Source of the DNA: Roseobacter sp.
Lineage (GTDB): Bacteria > Pseudomonadota > Alphaproteobacteria > Rhodobacterales > Rhodobacteraceae
Reading direction: 5' to 3'
Assembly: GCF_024639605.1 (NCBI RefSeq)
Contig: NZ_JAHEHZ010000002.1
Span: forward strand, 1-64,000
Length of the DNA: 64,000 nt
The notes beneath the pieces were generated by a model. That model ran no database searches. It was given only the letters and a program-made list of their open reading frames with translations, and had not been told where the DNA came from. Shown in pieces: positions 39,582 to 49,299 of this stretch. Every line of letters starts with the position of its first letter. Within the stretch, counting starts at the first letter, position 1. Both the position numbers and the translations under genes were made by a program.

Positions 39582-40970
39582 ATGCGTTACATCTCGACCC
39601 GCGGCACAGCCCCCGTTCTGAATTTTGAAGAGGCAATGCTCACGGGCCTTGCCCGGGACGGCGGGCTTTATGTGCCGGAGACGATCCCGCAGATGACCGC
39701 CACCGAAATCGCCGCTCTTGAGGGGCTGAGCTATGAGGCAATCGCTTACCGGGTGATGCGGCCTTTTGTGGGTGATGTATTTACCGACGACGAATTCGAG
39801 GGGATCATCGACCGCGCTTATGCAGGTTTTGGTCATGCTGCCCGTGCACCGCTGAAACAACTCGACCAGGGGCATTTTCTGCTGGAGCTTTTCCACGGGC
39901 CGACGCTGGCGTTCAAAGACTTTGCCATGCAACTCATCGGCCAGATGTTCCAGACCGCTTTGGGGCGCAAGGGTGAGCGCGTCACGATTGTGGGGGCTAC
40001 ATCCGGCGATACCGGGTCGGCGGCGATTGAAGCGTTCCGCGGGCTCGACAATGTGGATGTGTTTATCATGTACCCGCACGGGCGCATCTCGGAAGTGCAG
40101 CGCCGCCAGATGACCACCCCGCAGGAAAGCAATGTGCACGCGCTAGCTATGGACGGGGATTTTGACGCCTGCCAGGCGCGGCTCAAAGATATGTTCAATG
40201 ACTTTGAGTTCCGCGACGGCGTACGGCTCGCCGGTGTGAATTCGATCAACTGGGGCCGTGTGCTGGCGCAGGTCGTGTATTACTTCTCCTCTGCTGTCGC
40301 TCTGGGTGCACCGCACCGATCCGTAAGCTTTACCGTGCCTACGGGTAACTTCGGTGACATCTTTGCCGGCTACATCGCCAAGCGGATGGGGCTGCCCGTC
40401 GATCGCCTGGTCGTGGCGACCAATCAGAACGACATTCTGCATCGCTGCCTGTCGGGGCAGGGCTATCACAAGGGCGAGACGGTGCCGTCGATCAGCCCGT
40501 CGATGGACATTCAGGTCAGCTCAAACTTTGAACGTGCGCTTTTTGATGCCTATGACCGGGAAGCGCCGGCCGTGGTGCAGCTGATGGACGAGCTGAAAGC
40601 AGGGGGCTTTGATGTAAGCCAGGGGGCGATGCAGGTTCTGCAGTCGCATTACAGCTCCGGGCGCGTCTCTGAGGCGGAAACCTCGGCCACGATCACCTCA
40701 GAGCTGAAAGCCAGCGGTGAGCTGCTTTGTCCGCACTCTGCGGTCGGTGTCCGCGTGGCTAAGGCGCAGCGCGAGACCGGCACGCCGATGATCACCCTGG
40801 CGACTGCGCACCCGGCGAAATTCCCCGATGCGGTTGAGCAGGCCTCGGGCATCCGCCCGCCCTTGCCCCCGCGCATGGCTGACCTGTATGAACGCAGCGA
40901 GAGGGTGAGCAGGGTGCCGGATGATCTGGAGGCTCTGAAGGGGTTTATCAGGGAGACTATCTCAGCGTGA
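39582..40970 (+). CDS. thrC: Threonine synthase
   Basis: This 462-residue PLP enzyme converts O-phosphohomoserine to threonine. The PLP-lysine motif is in GPTLAFKDFAMQL, and VGATSGDTGSAAIEAF and FTVPTGNFGDIFAGYIA bind the cofactor phosphate and substrate. Length fits the longer, fungal/proteobacterial form of the enzyme. It lies 4 nt after surf1 and overlaps the M16 protease start (GTGA). The surf1-thrC-M16 order is common in Rhodobacteraceae. Confidence 0.96.
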   Translation: MRYISTRGTAPVLNFEEAMLTGLARDGGLYVPETIPQMTATEIAALEGLSYEAIAYRVMRPFVGDVFTDDEFEGIIDRAYAGFGHAARAPLKQLDQGHFLLELFHGPTLAFKDFAMQLIGQMFQTALGRKGERVTIVGATSGDTGSAAIEAFRGLDNVDVFIMYPHGRISEVQRRQMTTPQESNVHALAMDGDFDACQARLKDMFNDFEFRDGVRLAGVNSINWGRVLAQVVYYFSSAVALGAPHRSVSFTVPTGNFGDIFAGYIAKRMGLPVDRLVVATNQNDILHRCLSGQGYHKGETVPSISPSMDIQVSSNFERALFDAYDREAPAVVQLMDELKAGGFDVSQGAMQVLQSHYSSGRVSEAETSATITSELKASGELLCPHSAVGVRVAKAQRETGTPMITLATAHPAKFPDAVEQASGIRPPLPPRMADLYERSERVSRVPDDLEALKGFIRETISA

Positions 40971-42229
40971 CATTAGAACAGCACCGTTTGGCCAACGGGT
41001 TTCGTATCGTGACCGAACATATGCCGGGTCTCGCCTCGGCCTCCGTCGGGGTCTGGGTAACCGCCGGCGCGCGTCATGAAAAGCCCGGACAGAACGGCAT
41101 CGCCCATTTCCTCGAGCATATGGCGTTCAAGGGCACCAAGCGGCGATCGGCGTTGCAGATTGCGGAAAGTATTGAGGATGTGGGAGGCTATATCAATGCC
41201 TACACGAGCCGTGAGGTAACGGCCTATTATGCACGTGTGCTGGAAAACGACGTGCCGCTGGCGCTGGATGTAATCTCGGATATTCTGCTGAACCCGACGC
41301 TCGAAAAGGCGGAGATTGAGGTTGAGCGCGGCGTAATTCTGCAGGAGATTGGTCAGGCTCTGGACACCCCCGATGACGTGATATTTGACTGGCTTCAGGA
41401 AGAGGCCTATCCCGATCATCCGATGGGCCGCACGATCCTGGGACCGGCGGAACGGGTTTCGGCCTTTACCCGGGCGGATCTGAAGAAATTCATCACCCAG
41501 CACTACGGGCCTGAGCAGATGATCCTGGCAGCGGCCGGTGCCGTTGATCACGAGGCGATTGTCCGGCTTGCCGAAGAGCTCTTCGGAGAGATGGAAGTGC
41601 GCCCTGCTGCCACAGTGAAGGCCGCGCAGTTTGCCGGTGGTGAGCGGCGGCAGGTCAAAGCGCTGGAGCAGGCTCATTTTGCGATGGCCTTTGAGAGCCC
41701 CGGATACCGGGACAATGCGATCTACACAGCTCAGATATATGCGTCCGCCCTTGGCGGGGGTATGTCCAGCCGGCTCTTTCAGGAGATCCGCGAAAACCGC
41801 GGGCTGTGTTATTCCATCTTTGCTCAGGCCGGGGCCTACGCGGATACCGGCATGACCACGATATATGCCGGCACCTCGGCGGCGCGGCTGTCGCAACTCG
41901 CGGAGATCACCATCGACGAGATGAAACGCGCGGCGAGTGACATGTCGCCGGCTGAGGTGGCCCGCGCGCGGGTGCAGATGAAAGCGGGTCTGCTGATGGG
42001 GCTGGAGAGCCCGTCCAACCGCGCCGAACGTCTGGCGCGGCTGGTGCAGATCTGGGACCGGGTGCCGCCACTTGAGGAAACCGTAGAGCTCATTGATGCG
42101 GTCACGACCGGGGATGTGCGCGAGTTTGCTGAAGGTATGGCCTCTGCTGCGCCTGCGGCCATGGCGCTTTATGGTCCGGTTGAAGACGCGCCGACGCTTG
42201 AGCGGTTGCAGGAGCGCCGGGCGGCCTGA
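40967..42229 (+). CDS. M16 family zinc peptidase
   Basis: The 420-residue protein resembles mitochondrial processing peptidase beta. It has the inverted zinc motif HFLEH in GIAHFLEHMAFKGT, the third ligand Glu in EVERGVILQEIGQ, and the second domain with GGGMSSRLFQEIRENRGLCYSI. Substrates are unknown. The GTG start at 40967 overlaps the thrC stop by 4 nt, and its own stop overlaps the next ATG (TGATG), so three genes are coupled. Confidence 0.95.
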   Translation: MTLEQHRLANGFRIVTEHMPGLASASVGVWVTAGARHEKPGQNGIAHFLEHMAFKGTKRRSALQIAESIEDVGGYINAYTSREVTAYYARVLENDVPLALDVISDILLNPTLEKAEIEVERGVILQEIGQALDTPDDVIFDWLQEEAYPDHPMGRTILGPAERVSAFTRADLKKFITQHYGPEQMILAAAGAVDHEAIVRLAEELFGEMEVRPAATVKAAQFAGGERRQVKALEQAHFAMAFESPGYRDNAIYTAQIYASALGGGMSSRLFQEIRENRGLCYSIFAQAGAYADTGMTTIYAGTSAARLSQLAEITIDEMKRAASDMSPAEVARARVQMKAGLLMGLESPSNRAERLARLVQIWDRVPPLEETVELIDAVTTGDVREFAEGMASAAPAAMALYGPVEDAPTLERLQERRAA

Positions 42230-42813
42230 TGCTGCGCGGCTTTCGCAAACTGAAGATAGAAACGGAGCGGATGACGCTGCGCCCGCCGGTGCACTCGGAT
42301 TTCCGGGCCTGGTCGGTGCTGCGCGCGCAAAGCGTTGACTACCTGCGGTCATGGGAGCCGAGCTGGGCGGATGATCATCTGACACGCAAGGCCTTTACCA
42401 ACCGGGTCTACTGGGCACAGAGGTCGGTCTCGGGTGGCACGGCCCTGCCGCTTTTCCTGATCCGACGCAGCGATTCTGTGCTGCTGGGTGCCATTACGCT
42501 CGACAATATCCGGCGCGGGCCTGCTCAGGCCGGCACGCTGGGATACTGGACCGGCGAGCCCTTTGCGCGCCAGGGCTATATGCGTGAAGCGATCACAGCA
42601 CTTGTACATCACGCTTTTACGCGGCTCGACCTGAGCCGGATCGAGGCGGCATGCCTGCCGGAGAACGCGGCCTCCCGCGGATTGCTGGAGACCTCCGGGT
42701 TCAAATATGAGGGTGTGGCGCAAAGCTATCTGCAGATTGACGGGCGCTGGCGTACGCATGTGCTTTATGCAGCCCTGCGCGGCGACAGGCGTGGCAAAGC
42801 CGCGGCCTCCTGA
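42229..42813 (+). CDS. GNAT family N-acetyltransferase, RimJ/RimL type
   Basis: This 194-residue protein fits the RimJ/RimL group, acetylating N-terminal residues of ribosomal or other proteins. Visible features are IETERMTLRPPVHSDFRAW, GYWTGEPFARQGYMREAI (acetyl-CoA loop) and RIEAACLPENAASRGLLETSGF. It overlaps the M16 stop by one base and is the last gene of the surf1-thrC run. The substrate cannot be told from sequence. Confidence 0.88.
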   Translation: MLRGFRKLKIETERMTLRPPVHSDFRAWSVLRAQSVDYLRSWEPSWADDHLTRKAFTNRVYWAQRSVSGGTALPLFLIRRSDSVLLGAITLDNIRRGPAQAGTLGYWTGEPFARQGYMREAITALVHHAFTRLDLSRIEAACLPENAASRGLLETSGFKYEGVAQSYLQIDGRWRTHVLYAALRGDRRGKAAAS

Positions 42814-42857
42814 GACCTTCGTGTTAAACTGAGCGGCTGCGCCGCGCGACAGGCCCC

Positions 42858-42912
42858 GGTCCCTTTCCTGCGGAACGGGACCAGGATGCGCCTTCGGCGC
42901 GCGCACTTTTGC
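42858..42912 (+). terminator. Tandem hairpins after the thrC-M16-GNAT run, weak terminator candidate
   Basis: GGTCCC (42858-42863) pairs with GGGACC (42877-42882). A second stem, GCGCC-TTC-GGCGC (42888-42900), is followed by GCGCACTTTT. The T-run is short and a few bases away, so termination may be partial. Confidence 0.4.
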
Positions 42913-43016
42913 CGTAAGATGAGGCAGTTGACCGCAGGATTTGTGCGGCGACGGGGTCAGGGTGCTGATTTTACTTCGGGGTGCGCTATTGTCTTTAACG
43001 ACAGGGGGAACTGACC

Positions 43017-43829
43017 ATGCTGATCCGCGCATTCATTTTGCTGTTGTTATCCGCCGCCGGCATTTCTGCGCAGGAGCGCACGCCGAGCCATTGTGTGGCG
43101 CTTGCACAGTCCGCGCCGGGACTGGAATATGTGCAGCCTGCAGCCCTCGGGCCCGTTCCGTCAGAGACGGTCAGATTGCATTATATCAATCACGCCAGTT
43201 TCCTCATCCGCAGCCATGGCGGGCTGAATATGGTGACCGATTACACCGGCTACACCGGCACGCTGCCCTGGATCCCGGATGTGGTGACGATGAACCATGC
43301 GCATGACACGCACTGGACGGCTTTTCCCGATCCTGCAATTCCGCATGTGCTGCCGGGCTGGGGTGAGTTTGGTGCGGGCATCGATCATCGTCTGGATCTG
43401 GGCGAGGTGCTGGTACGCAACGTCTCCACCGATATCCGCTCGCAGTTTTCAGATCTCGAGACCGAGGGCAATTCGATTTTCATTTTCGAGATGGCAGGGC
43501 TTTGCATCGGGCATCTGGGGCATCTGCATCACGAACCGGATGCAGAGCAATATGCCGCGATCGGGCGGCTCGATGTGGTGATGGCACCGGTGGACGGGGG
43601 CTATACACTGGATCTGCCGACGATGACGCGGGTGCTCAAGAGGTTGCGCTCCTCCGTTGTGATCCCGATGCACTGGTTCTCTCTTTATGCGCTGGATGAG
43701 TTTCTGGCCGGCATGTCGGATGAGTTCACCGTGATAGACACCGGCGCGCCGTCTCTGGAGATTTCGCTGGATAAACTGCCCTCGCGGCCCACAATCATGG
43801 TGTTGCGGCCGGAATACCTGAGCGAATAG
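43017..43829 (+). CDS. Exported metallo-beta-lactamase-fold hydrolase
   Basis: The 270-residue protein has a signal peptide (ending near ISAQ, residue ~19) and an UlaG-like MBL fold: INHASFLIRSHGGLNMVTDY near the N-terminus, GHLGHLHH and VIPMHWFSLYAL later. The usual HxHxDH metal motif is altered: VVTMNHAHDTHW gives HxHDxH, with the Asp one place early. It may still bind a metal but the chemistry is uncertain. No close functional partner is seen; the FAD oxidase gene follows 47 nt later. Confidence 0.8.
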   Translation: MLIRAFILLLLSAAGISAQERTPSHCVALAQSAPGLEYVQPAALGPVPSETVRLHYINHASFLIRSHGGLNMVTDYTGYTGTLPWIPDVVTMNHAHDTHWTAFPDPAIPHVLPGWGEFGAGIDHRLDLGEVLVRNVSTDIRSQFSDLETEGNSIFIFEMAGLCIGHLGHLHHEPDAEQYAAIGRLDVVMAPVDGGYTLDLPTMTRVLKRLRSSVVIPMHWFSLYALDEFLAGMSDEFTVIDTGAPSLEISLDKLPSRPTIMVLRPEYLSE

Positions 43830-43876
43830 GCAGGCTACCCGCTTGCATATCGCCACCGGAAAGGGGATCAGGTTTT

Positions 43877-45292
43877 ATGACCCTTATTTCAGCTGACACA
43901 GAGTTTGCGGCGCGGCTCAAGGCGCAGTTTTCCGATGATATCGTTGCGGATACCGAGCCGCGATACCTTGAAGAGCCGCGCGGCACCTGGCAGGGGCGGC
44001 CGACGCTGGTGGCAAAGCCGCGCAACGTTGAGGAGGTGGCCGGCCTCATCCGTGCAGCGTCTGAGGCGCGGGTTCCCGTCATTCCCTATGGCGGCGGCAC
44101 CGGTCTGGTGGGCGCGCAGATATCGCCTGAGGGGCCTTTGCCACTGATCCTATCGCTGGAGCGGATGACGGCAGTGCGCGCGGTCTGGCCCGAAGAGAAC
44201 GTCCTGATCGTTGAAGCCGGTGTGATCCTTGCCGACGTGCAGGCGGCCGCGCGTGACGCCGGCCGGCTTTTTCCATTGTCGCTGGCGGCGGAGGGGACCG
44301 CGCGCATCGGCGGCAACCTTGCCACGAACGCAGGCGGTACCGGGGTGCTGCGCTATGGCAATACCCGCGATCTTTGTCTGGGCCTCGAGGCGGTGCTGCC
44401 GGACGGGCAGATCTGGCACGGGTTGCGGCGCTTGCGAAAAGACAACACCGGTTATGACCTGCGTAATCTCCTGATCGGGTCTGAAGGAACGCTTGGTGTG
44501 ATTACGGCGGCGGCGATGAAGATGTTTCCGCAGCCTCACGACATCGGGACTGCAGTATTTTCTGTCGCCTCTCCGGCGGCGGCGCTCACGTTGCTCTCGA
44601 TGGCACGTGAGCGGCTCGGAGATATGGTCAGCGCGTTTGAGCTGATCAGCGGACAGGGGCTGGCCTTTCTCCGACAGGAGCTGCCTGAGATAAGGCAACC
44701 CTTTGAGGCGGCCCCGGACTGGTCTGTTCTTATCGAGGTAGGCGTAGCGGCCGGTATGAAAGCGCAGTCTGCACTTGAGGACCTCTTTGAGCACGGTCTT
44801 GAAAAGGATCTGGTCATCGACGGCGTGATTGCCCAGAGCGCGCAGCAAAGCGACGCTTTCTGGTCAGTGCGCGAGCATATCCCGGAGGCCAACAAACGCA
44901 TCGGTGCAGTGGTCTCCAGCGATGTTTCCCTGCCGCTCGGTGCACTGGCTGACTTCATCAAAGCCGGCCCGGCACGCATCGCGACGGTCGGGGAATTCCG
45001 GATCAACTGTTTCGGACACATGGGTGACGGCAACCTGCACTATAATATTTTCCCTGTGGAGGGGCGCAGCAAGAAGGATCATCTGGGTGACCGTGAAAAT
45101 GTGCAGCGGGCAATACATGATCTGGTGCATGAGTTTGACGGCTCCTTCAGCGCGGAACACGGAGTGGGGCGGCTGAAGGTAGGTGATCTGGAACGCTATG
45201 GCGATCCTGCGAAGCTCTGTGCGATGCGGGCGATCAAACATGCGCTTGATCCGCTGGGGATTATGAACCCGGGTGCCGTGCTGCGCGCATAA
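43877..45292 (+). CDS. FAD-linked oxidase of the D-lactate/glycolate/2-hydroxyglutarate dehydrogenase type
   Basis: This 471-residue protein has the PCMH-type FAD domain (VIPYGGGTGLVGAQ, RIGGNLATNAGGTGVLRYG, GSEGTLGVITAA) and the oxidase C-terminal domain with FGHMGDGNLHYNIF and SAEHGVGRLK. The enzyme group oxidises 2-hydroxyacids and passes electrons to a quinone or ETF. GlcE/GlcF partners are absent, which favours a single-subunit D-2-hydroxyacid dehydrogenase over glycolate oxidase GlcD; the exact substrate is open. It ends 3 nt from the convergent MFS gene. Confidence 0.9.
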   Translation: MTLISADTEFAARLKAQFSDDIVADTEPRYLEEPRGTWQGRPTLVAKPRNVEEVAGLIRAASEARVPVIPYGGGTGLVGAQISPEGPLPLILSLERMTAVRAVWPEENVLIVEAGVILADVQAAARDAGRLFPLSLAAEGTARIGGNLATNAGGTGVLRYGNTRDLCLGLEAVLPDGQIWHGLRRLRKDNTGYDLRNLLIGSEGTLGVITAAAMKMFPQPHDIGTAVFSVASPAAALTLLSMARERLGDMVSAFELISGQGLAFLRQELPEIRQPFEAAPDWSVLIEVGVAAGMKAQSALEDLFEHGLEKDLVIDGVIAQSAQQSDAFWSVREHIPEANKRIGAVVSSDVSLPLGALADFIKAGPARIATVGEFRINCFGHMGDGNLHYNIFPVEGRSKKDHLGDRENVQRAIHDLVHEFDGSFSAEHGVGRLKVGDLERYGDPAKLCAMRAIKHALDPLGIMNPGAVLRA

Positions 45293-45295
45293 GGC

Positions 45296-46462
45296 TCAGG
45301 CCGCAGATTGTGCCGGTACAGCGCTGCGCTGATATATGAGCAGACAGCCCAGTGCGCATGCAATCATCACGATACCGCAAAGAAAGGCGGCACCGGCATC
45401 GGCTGCCTTTTCCGCAAAATGGCCGCCGATGGCCGGCGCACTCATCATCGCGACATAGTATATGGTGAAAAAGACGCCCATTCCGAGCGCCCGGGCCGGC
45501 GGTGCAAGAACTTTTGAGGGCAGGGTCATCACGGGACCTGCCGCCAGGCCGGCGATCAGACCGGCAATACCATACGCGGGCAGCGCGAGGGCGGGGGGGA
45601 CGACGGGCAGGATAAGCAGACACAGAGCAAAGCTCAGCAGGCTGGCAAAGATGATGGCGACCGTGCGACCGGTCCTGTCGGCAAGAAGGCCGCCTGACGG
45701 AACGCCGATGGCCAGCGTGAACATGAAAAAGCTGATGACCGGGCCGGCGGTGGCCGCGGTCATGCCCCGTTCGGTCAGCAGCAGCGGTCCGAATGCAAAC
45801 ACCATCGCGCAGCCGGCGTTGTACAGGGCCCAGACGCCACCGGCGGCGAGCAGTGGCGTCACGGGCAACCGCCGCGAGGGCGCGCCGGCAGCCACAGCAG
45901 CAGACGCGCCGGCAGGCCGGTATATCACCGCCAGCGCCACGATTGCCACCGCGATGATCGTGATGACCCCGGTGTCAGCGAGTACGAGGCCGCCACCTGC
46001 CGCAAGCACCGGCAGAATGAGCAGCGCCAGCGCAATCCCCGCGGGCCATGAGCAGATAAAAATCCCCATCGCGGTGCCGATCTCCCGGCCCTCAAACCAG
46101 TCGACCAGCATCTTTGTCATGATTACGTTGATCACTACACCGCCGACGCCCGCCAGGACCCGACCGGCCGCGATCAGGTTCCAGTCGCGGGCAAAGGTGA
46201 TCATCACGGCACCGGCCAGCATCAGGCCGAGGCTGGCCATCGTGACTCGCTTATCTCCGAAACGGGCGGCAATCGTTCCACCGGGGATTGCCACAAAGAT
46301 GCCTGGCCCGAGATAAAGGCCGATCAGAATGCCCAGATCGGCAATGCTCAGCAGATAGCTGTCAACGAGCTGCGGCGAGAGTGCCGCGACAGACTGATAC
46401 TGAAACGCCATCGCCGTGCGGGCGAAAAACAGAACGGCAAGAATGTTCCAGCGCGATGTCAT
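45296..46462 (-). CDS. MFS transporter
   Basis: The 388-residue protein has about 12 hydrophobic segments and the loop 2-3 pattern GGTIAARFGDKRV, with its repeat GGLLADRTGRTV in the second half, both diagnostic of the major facilitator superfamily. The middle linker is Ala-rich. Substrate and direction cannot be read from the sequence. It lies 45 nt downstream of apt on the same strand and could be co-transcribed; a purine or nucleoside link would be speculation. Confidence 0.88.
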   Translation of the reverse strand: MTSRWNILAVLFFARTAMAFQYQSVAALSPQLVDSYLLSIADLGILIGLYLGPGIFVAIPGGTIAARFGDKRVTMASLGLMLAGAVMITFARDWNLIAAGRVLAGVGGVVINVIMTKMLVDWFEGREIGTAMGIFICSWPAGIALALLILPVLAAGGGLVLADTGVITIIAVAIVALAVIYRPAGASAAVAAGAPSRRLPVTPLLAAGGVWALYNAGCAMVFAFGPLLLTERGMTAATAGPVISFFMFTLAIGVPSGGLLADRTGRTVAIIFASLLSFALCLLILPVVPPALALPAYGIAGLIAGLAAGPVMTLPSKVLAPPARALGMGVFFTIYYVAMMSAPAIGGHFAEKAADAGAAFLCGIVMIACALGCLLIYQRSAVPAQSAA

Positions 46463-46507
46463 ATGGTGTATCTTCCGGATGAGGCAGGACTGGCAGGCGC
46501 GGCCATA

Positions 46508-47038
46508 TCACAGACCTTCAAAAGCGCAGAGCGCATGTACATCCATGCCCATCGCCTCAAGTCTCGCCCGTCCGCCAAGCTCCGGCAGATCGATGATAAA
46601 TGCGCAGGATACGATTTCTCCGCCCAGCCGTTCGATTAGTTTTATCCCCGCTTCGGCGGTGCCGCCCGTGGCCAGCAGATCATCTACCACCAGTATTTTC
46701 TCGCCGGCCTGGATTGCATCGTCGTGGATCTCGACAATCGCCTCTCCGTATTCAAGCTTGTATTCCTGACTGATGGTGGTGCCGGGGAGCTTGCCCTTCT
46801 TGCGGACCGGCACGAAACCGACGGAGAGCTGATGGGCGATTGCGCCGCCCAGAATGAACCCGCGCGCCTCCAGCCCCACGACCTTGTCGATGTCGATCCC
46901 GGCATAGGGGTGCAGCATCTGGTCGATGGCCATCCGGAACCCGCGCGGATCGGCAAAAAGCGTTGTCACGTCGCGGAACATGATCCCCTCATGGGGGAAA
47001 TCGACGATGGTGCGGATGTAGTCCTGAACGGTTTTCAT
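46508..47038 (-). CDS. apt: Adenine phosphoribosyltransferase
   Basis: The 176-residue enzyme makes AMP from adenine and PRPP. The PRPP-binding motif is [17 protein letters not shown], and the family start [21 protein letters not shown] and [16 protein letters not shown] are clear. It lies 17 nt after the LysE gene. mtnP, which produces adenine from methylthioadenosine, is on the same strand about 1 kb upstream, so adenine salvage is the likely use. Confidence 0.96.
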   Translation of the reverse strand: MKTVQDYIRTIVDFPHEGIMFRDVTTLFADPRGFRMAIDQMLHPYAGIDIDKVVGLEARGFILGGAIAHQLSVGFVPVRKKGKLPGTTISQEYKLEYGEAIVEIHDDAIQAGEKILVVDDLLATGGTAEAGIKLIERLGGEIVSCAFIIDLPELGGRARLEAMGMDVHALCAFEGL

Positions 47039-47055
47039 GAGGTGTTTATTCCTTT

Positions 47056-47676
47056 TCAGGCTGCGCGGCGCAGCGTTGCGGTGAGCGCGCCCATTGCAAT
47101 GAGTGTGGCCCCGCCGGCGCGGGTGACCCAGGTGATGACAGAAGGCCGCGCGATCAGGCCGCGCAGCCGGTCGGCCAGCAATGCATAAGCCAGCACGTTG
47201 AGTGCAGCGAGCCCCACGAAGGTGCTGATGAGAATGGCGAACTGCGGCAACAGCGGCGCATCAGGCCGGATAAACTGCGGCACGAAGGCGATGAAAAAAG
47301 CGATGGATTTGGGGTTCAGCGCTGTGACAGTCGCTGTGTGCCCGAAAACGCTGCGCGGGTTCACGTCCTTTGCCGGGGCGAGCCCGCCAGACGGGGCGGA
47401 CCGCATAAGCCGGATGCCCAGCCAGACCAGGTAGGCAGCGCCCGTCCATTTGAGCAGGCTAAAGGCTGTGGCGGAGGCCAGTACCAGCGCCCCCAGGCCG
47501 ACCAGCGAGGCGGTCATTGCGACAAGGTCCCCCAGCGCCACGCCAGCAGCAGAGGCAAGAGCCACACTGCGCCCTTTTGAAAGTGCATAGGACAGCACCA
47601 GCAGAACGGTCGGCCCGGGGATCAGCAAAAGGGCGCTCGAGGCGGCCACAAAGGTCAGCCATATATCGAGGGGCAT
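47056..47676 (-). CDS. LysE family amino-acid exporter
   Basis: This 206-residue protein has about six hydrophobic segments and the LysE/RhtB signature [19 protein letters not shown], then [20 protein letters not shown] and [16 protein letters not shown]. It should export an amino acid or derivative. It stands between mtnP and apt on the same strand. A link to methionine-salvage products is possible but not shown. Confidence 0.9.
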   Translation of the reverse strand: MPLDIWLTFVAASSALLLIPGPTVLLVLSYALSKGRSVALASAAGVALGDLVAMTASLVGLGALVLASATAFSLLKWTGAAYLVWLGIRLMRSAPSGGLAPAKDVNPRSVFGHTATVTALNPKSIAFFIAFVPQFIRPDAPLLPQFAILISTFVGLAALNVLAYALLADRLRGLIARPSVITWVTRAGGATLIAMGALTATLRRAA

Positions 47677-48083
47677 TATGTGCGTCTCCTGGTGTCAGGT
47701 CCGGGGCCAGTCTTGCGCAAGATCAGACCCTTTGACAATGTGAAGCGTGACCACCCGGTGCAGAAACGAATAAAAGAAGGCGGCATCGCCGCTGTGTGAA
47801 TTAATGTCATCGGACAGCGGGATAACCACCATTCAGAGCGCTACTGGTCTCACCTTGCGGGGCTCATGCCGGTATCTGAGAGCCATGGCAGCAAAATCCA
47901 TGCAACGACATCGGGTGAGAGATCAATGGCAGAGGGTATGTGTGCGTACCGGAAAATAGTAATGGCACAGTTTGCTGACCGCGCAGCCGCCGAAAGCCGG
48001 CTTGCGGTTTCAGAATACAACGTACTGTCGGCTCCCCGGCAGAGCGCGGCGCATTCCGACCTCGCCATTGTGGATGGCATCGT
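47677..48083. other. About 400 nt without a recognised gene between mtnP and lysE
   Basis: Both strands have ORFs of about 75 residues (plus 47866-48087, minus 47850-48080) that overlap each other and match nothing I know. The plus frame is open from about 47800 (…SERYWSHLAGLMPVSESHG…) and overlaps the mtnP stop by a few bases. Neither has a good ribosome site. It might be a decayed gene or the promoter region of lysE-apt. Confidence 0.5.
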
Positions 48084-48956
48084 CTAGAGCACACGCCCTG
48101 CAACAGCGTCGAGTTTTGAAACTACTGCGGGGTCACGCGCATCGGACTGCGTCAGGATCGCATACTCAAGGGCCCGGTCACAGCCGTGCGGGCAGGGCGC
48201 GCGGTCAGCCCCCAGCAGGCCCGGCAGGCGACGCACCAGATCCCGGGCTTTGCCCGCATTTCCCATCAGCGTTTTTATGATATCGCTCACATCAACCTCG
48301 CCGTGCTCAGGATGCCAGCTGTCGTAATCTGTGATCATAGCGACTGATGCATAGCAAAGTTCGGCCTCCCGGGCGAGTTTGGCCTCTGGCATATTGGTCA
48401 TACCAATTACGTCCGCGCCCCAGCTTTCGCGATACATTTTTGATTCCGCCAGGGTCGAGAACTGCGGGCCCTCCATCGCCAGATAGGTGCCGCCATTGTG
48501 CACAGTGATGCCGGCATCCTGCGCGGCCGTCAGGCAGGCCGCCCCCAGACGCGGGCATGTCGGGTGCGCGACCGACACATGGGCCACGCAGCCGGTGCCG
48601 AAGAATGATTTTTCCCGTGCGAAAGTGCGGTCAATGAACTGATCGACAATGACAAAATGCCCGGGGGCCATCTCTTCACGGAATGACCCGCAGGCGGAGA
48701 CCGAAATCACGTCGGTGACGCCGAGGCGTTTGAGGGCGTCGATGTTTGCGCGATAGGGCACAGTTGTCGGGCTGTGCACATGGCCCCGGCCGTGCCGCGG
48801 CAGAAAAGCCATTCCGACACCGCCCAGTGAACCGGTCAGCACCGCGTCGGACGGCGCGCCCCAGGGTGTGTCAACAGAAGTCCAGGCGGCGTCTTCAAGG
48901 CCCTCGATGTCATAAATGCCCGAGCCGCCGATCACGGCGATTTTTGTCTCTGTCAT
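48084..48956 (-). CDS. mtnP: S-methyl-5'-thioadenosine phosphorylase
   Basis: The 290-residue enzyme cleaves methylthioadenosine, a by-product of polyamine and homoserine-lactone synthesis, to adenine and methylthioribose-1-phosphate. The phosphate loop IGGSGIYDIEGL, FLPRHGRGHVHSP and VGMTNMPEAKLAREAELCYA-type substrate segment (here DVIGMTNMPEAKLAREAEL) are signatures. ATG 48954-48956 with AGGAG upstream is chosen over the longer ORF. apt downstream can recycle the adenine. The rest of the methionine-salvage genes are not in the window. Confidence 0.95.
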   Translation of the reverse strand: MTETKIAVIGGSGIYDIEGLEDAAWTSVDTPWGAPSDAVLTGSLGGVGMAFLPRHGRGHVHSPTTVPYRANIDALKRLGVTDVISVSACGSFREEMAPGHFVIVDQFIDRTFAREKSFFGTGCVAHVSVAHPTCPRLGAACLTAAQDAGITVHNGGTYLAMEGPQFSTLAESKMYRESWGADVIGMTNMPEAKLAREAELCYASVAMITDYDSWHPEHGEVDVSDIIKTLMGNAGKARDLVRRLPGLLGADRAPCPHGCDRALEYAILTQSDARDPAVVSKLDAVAGRVL

Positions 48957-49299
48957 AGTGGTCTCCTGATGGCCTGTCCGCAGATCGTGGCGCTGTTCCG
49001 GCGGGAATTCAACATGGTGAAGTATGAGAAATGTCACCCTGTCATCAAAGAGATGTGAAAGGTGCGCGCGGTGGCCCGGGGTGCGCCGGCCGGTGACAGA
49101 TTTTCAGGGCGACGTGTTTATTTGAAGAGAGTAACGATTGTCTCGCTGCGGGCAGTTTCACCGGATTTTTACCACGATGCATCATACCGGTACTGTGCCG
49201 CGGGGGTTTTCATTTCGCATCAAACAGTCTAGGCAGCGCGCAACGCAAGGCCTGAGTGCCTGACCCCCTCCCGCTCAACGACACCACGAGGAGCCATGC
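48957..49299. promoter_or_regulatory. Divergent intergenic region between mtnP and sulP
   Basis: About 340 nt with no gene. It must contain promoters for mtnP (minus) and the SulP gene (plus). I see no clear hairpin terminator or riboswitch core; a confident promoter pair could not be picked by eye. Confidence 0.5.
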
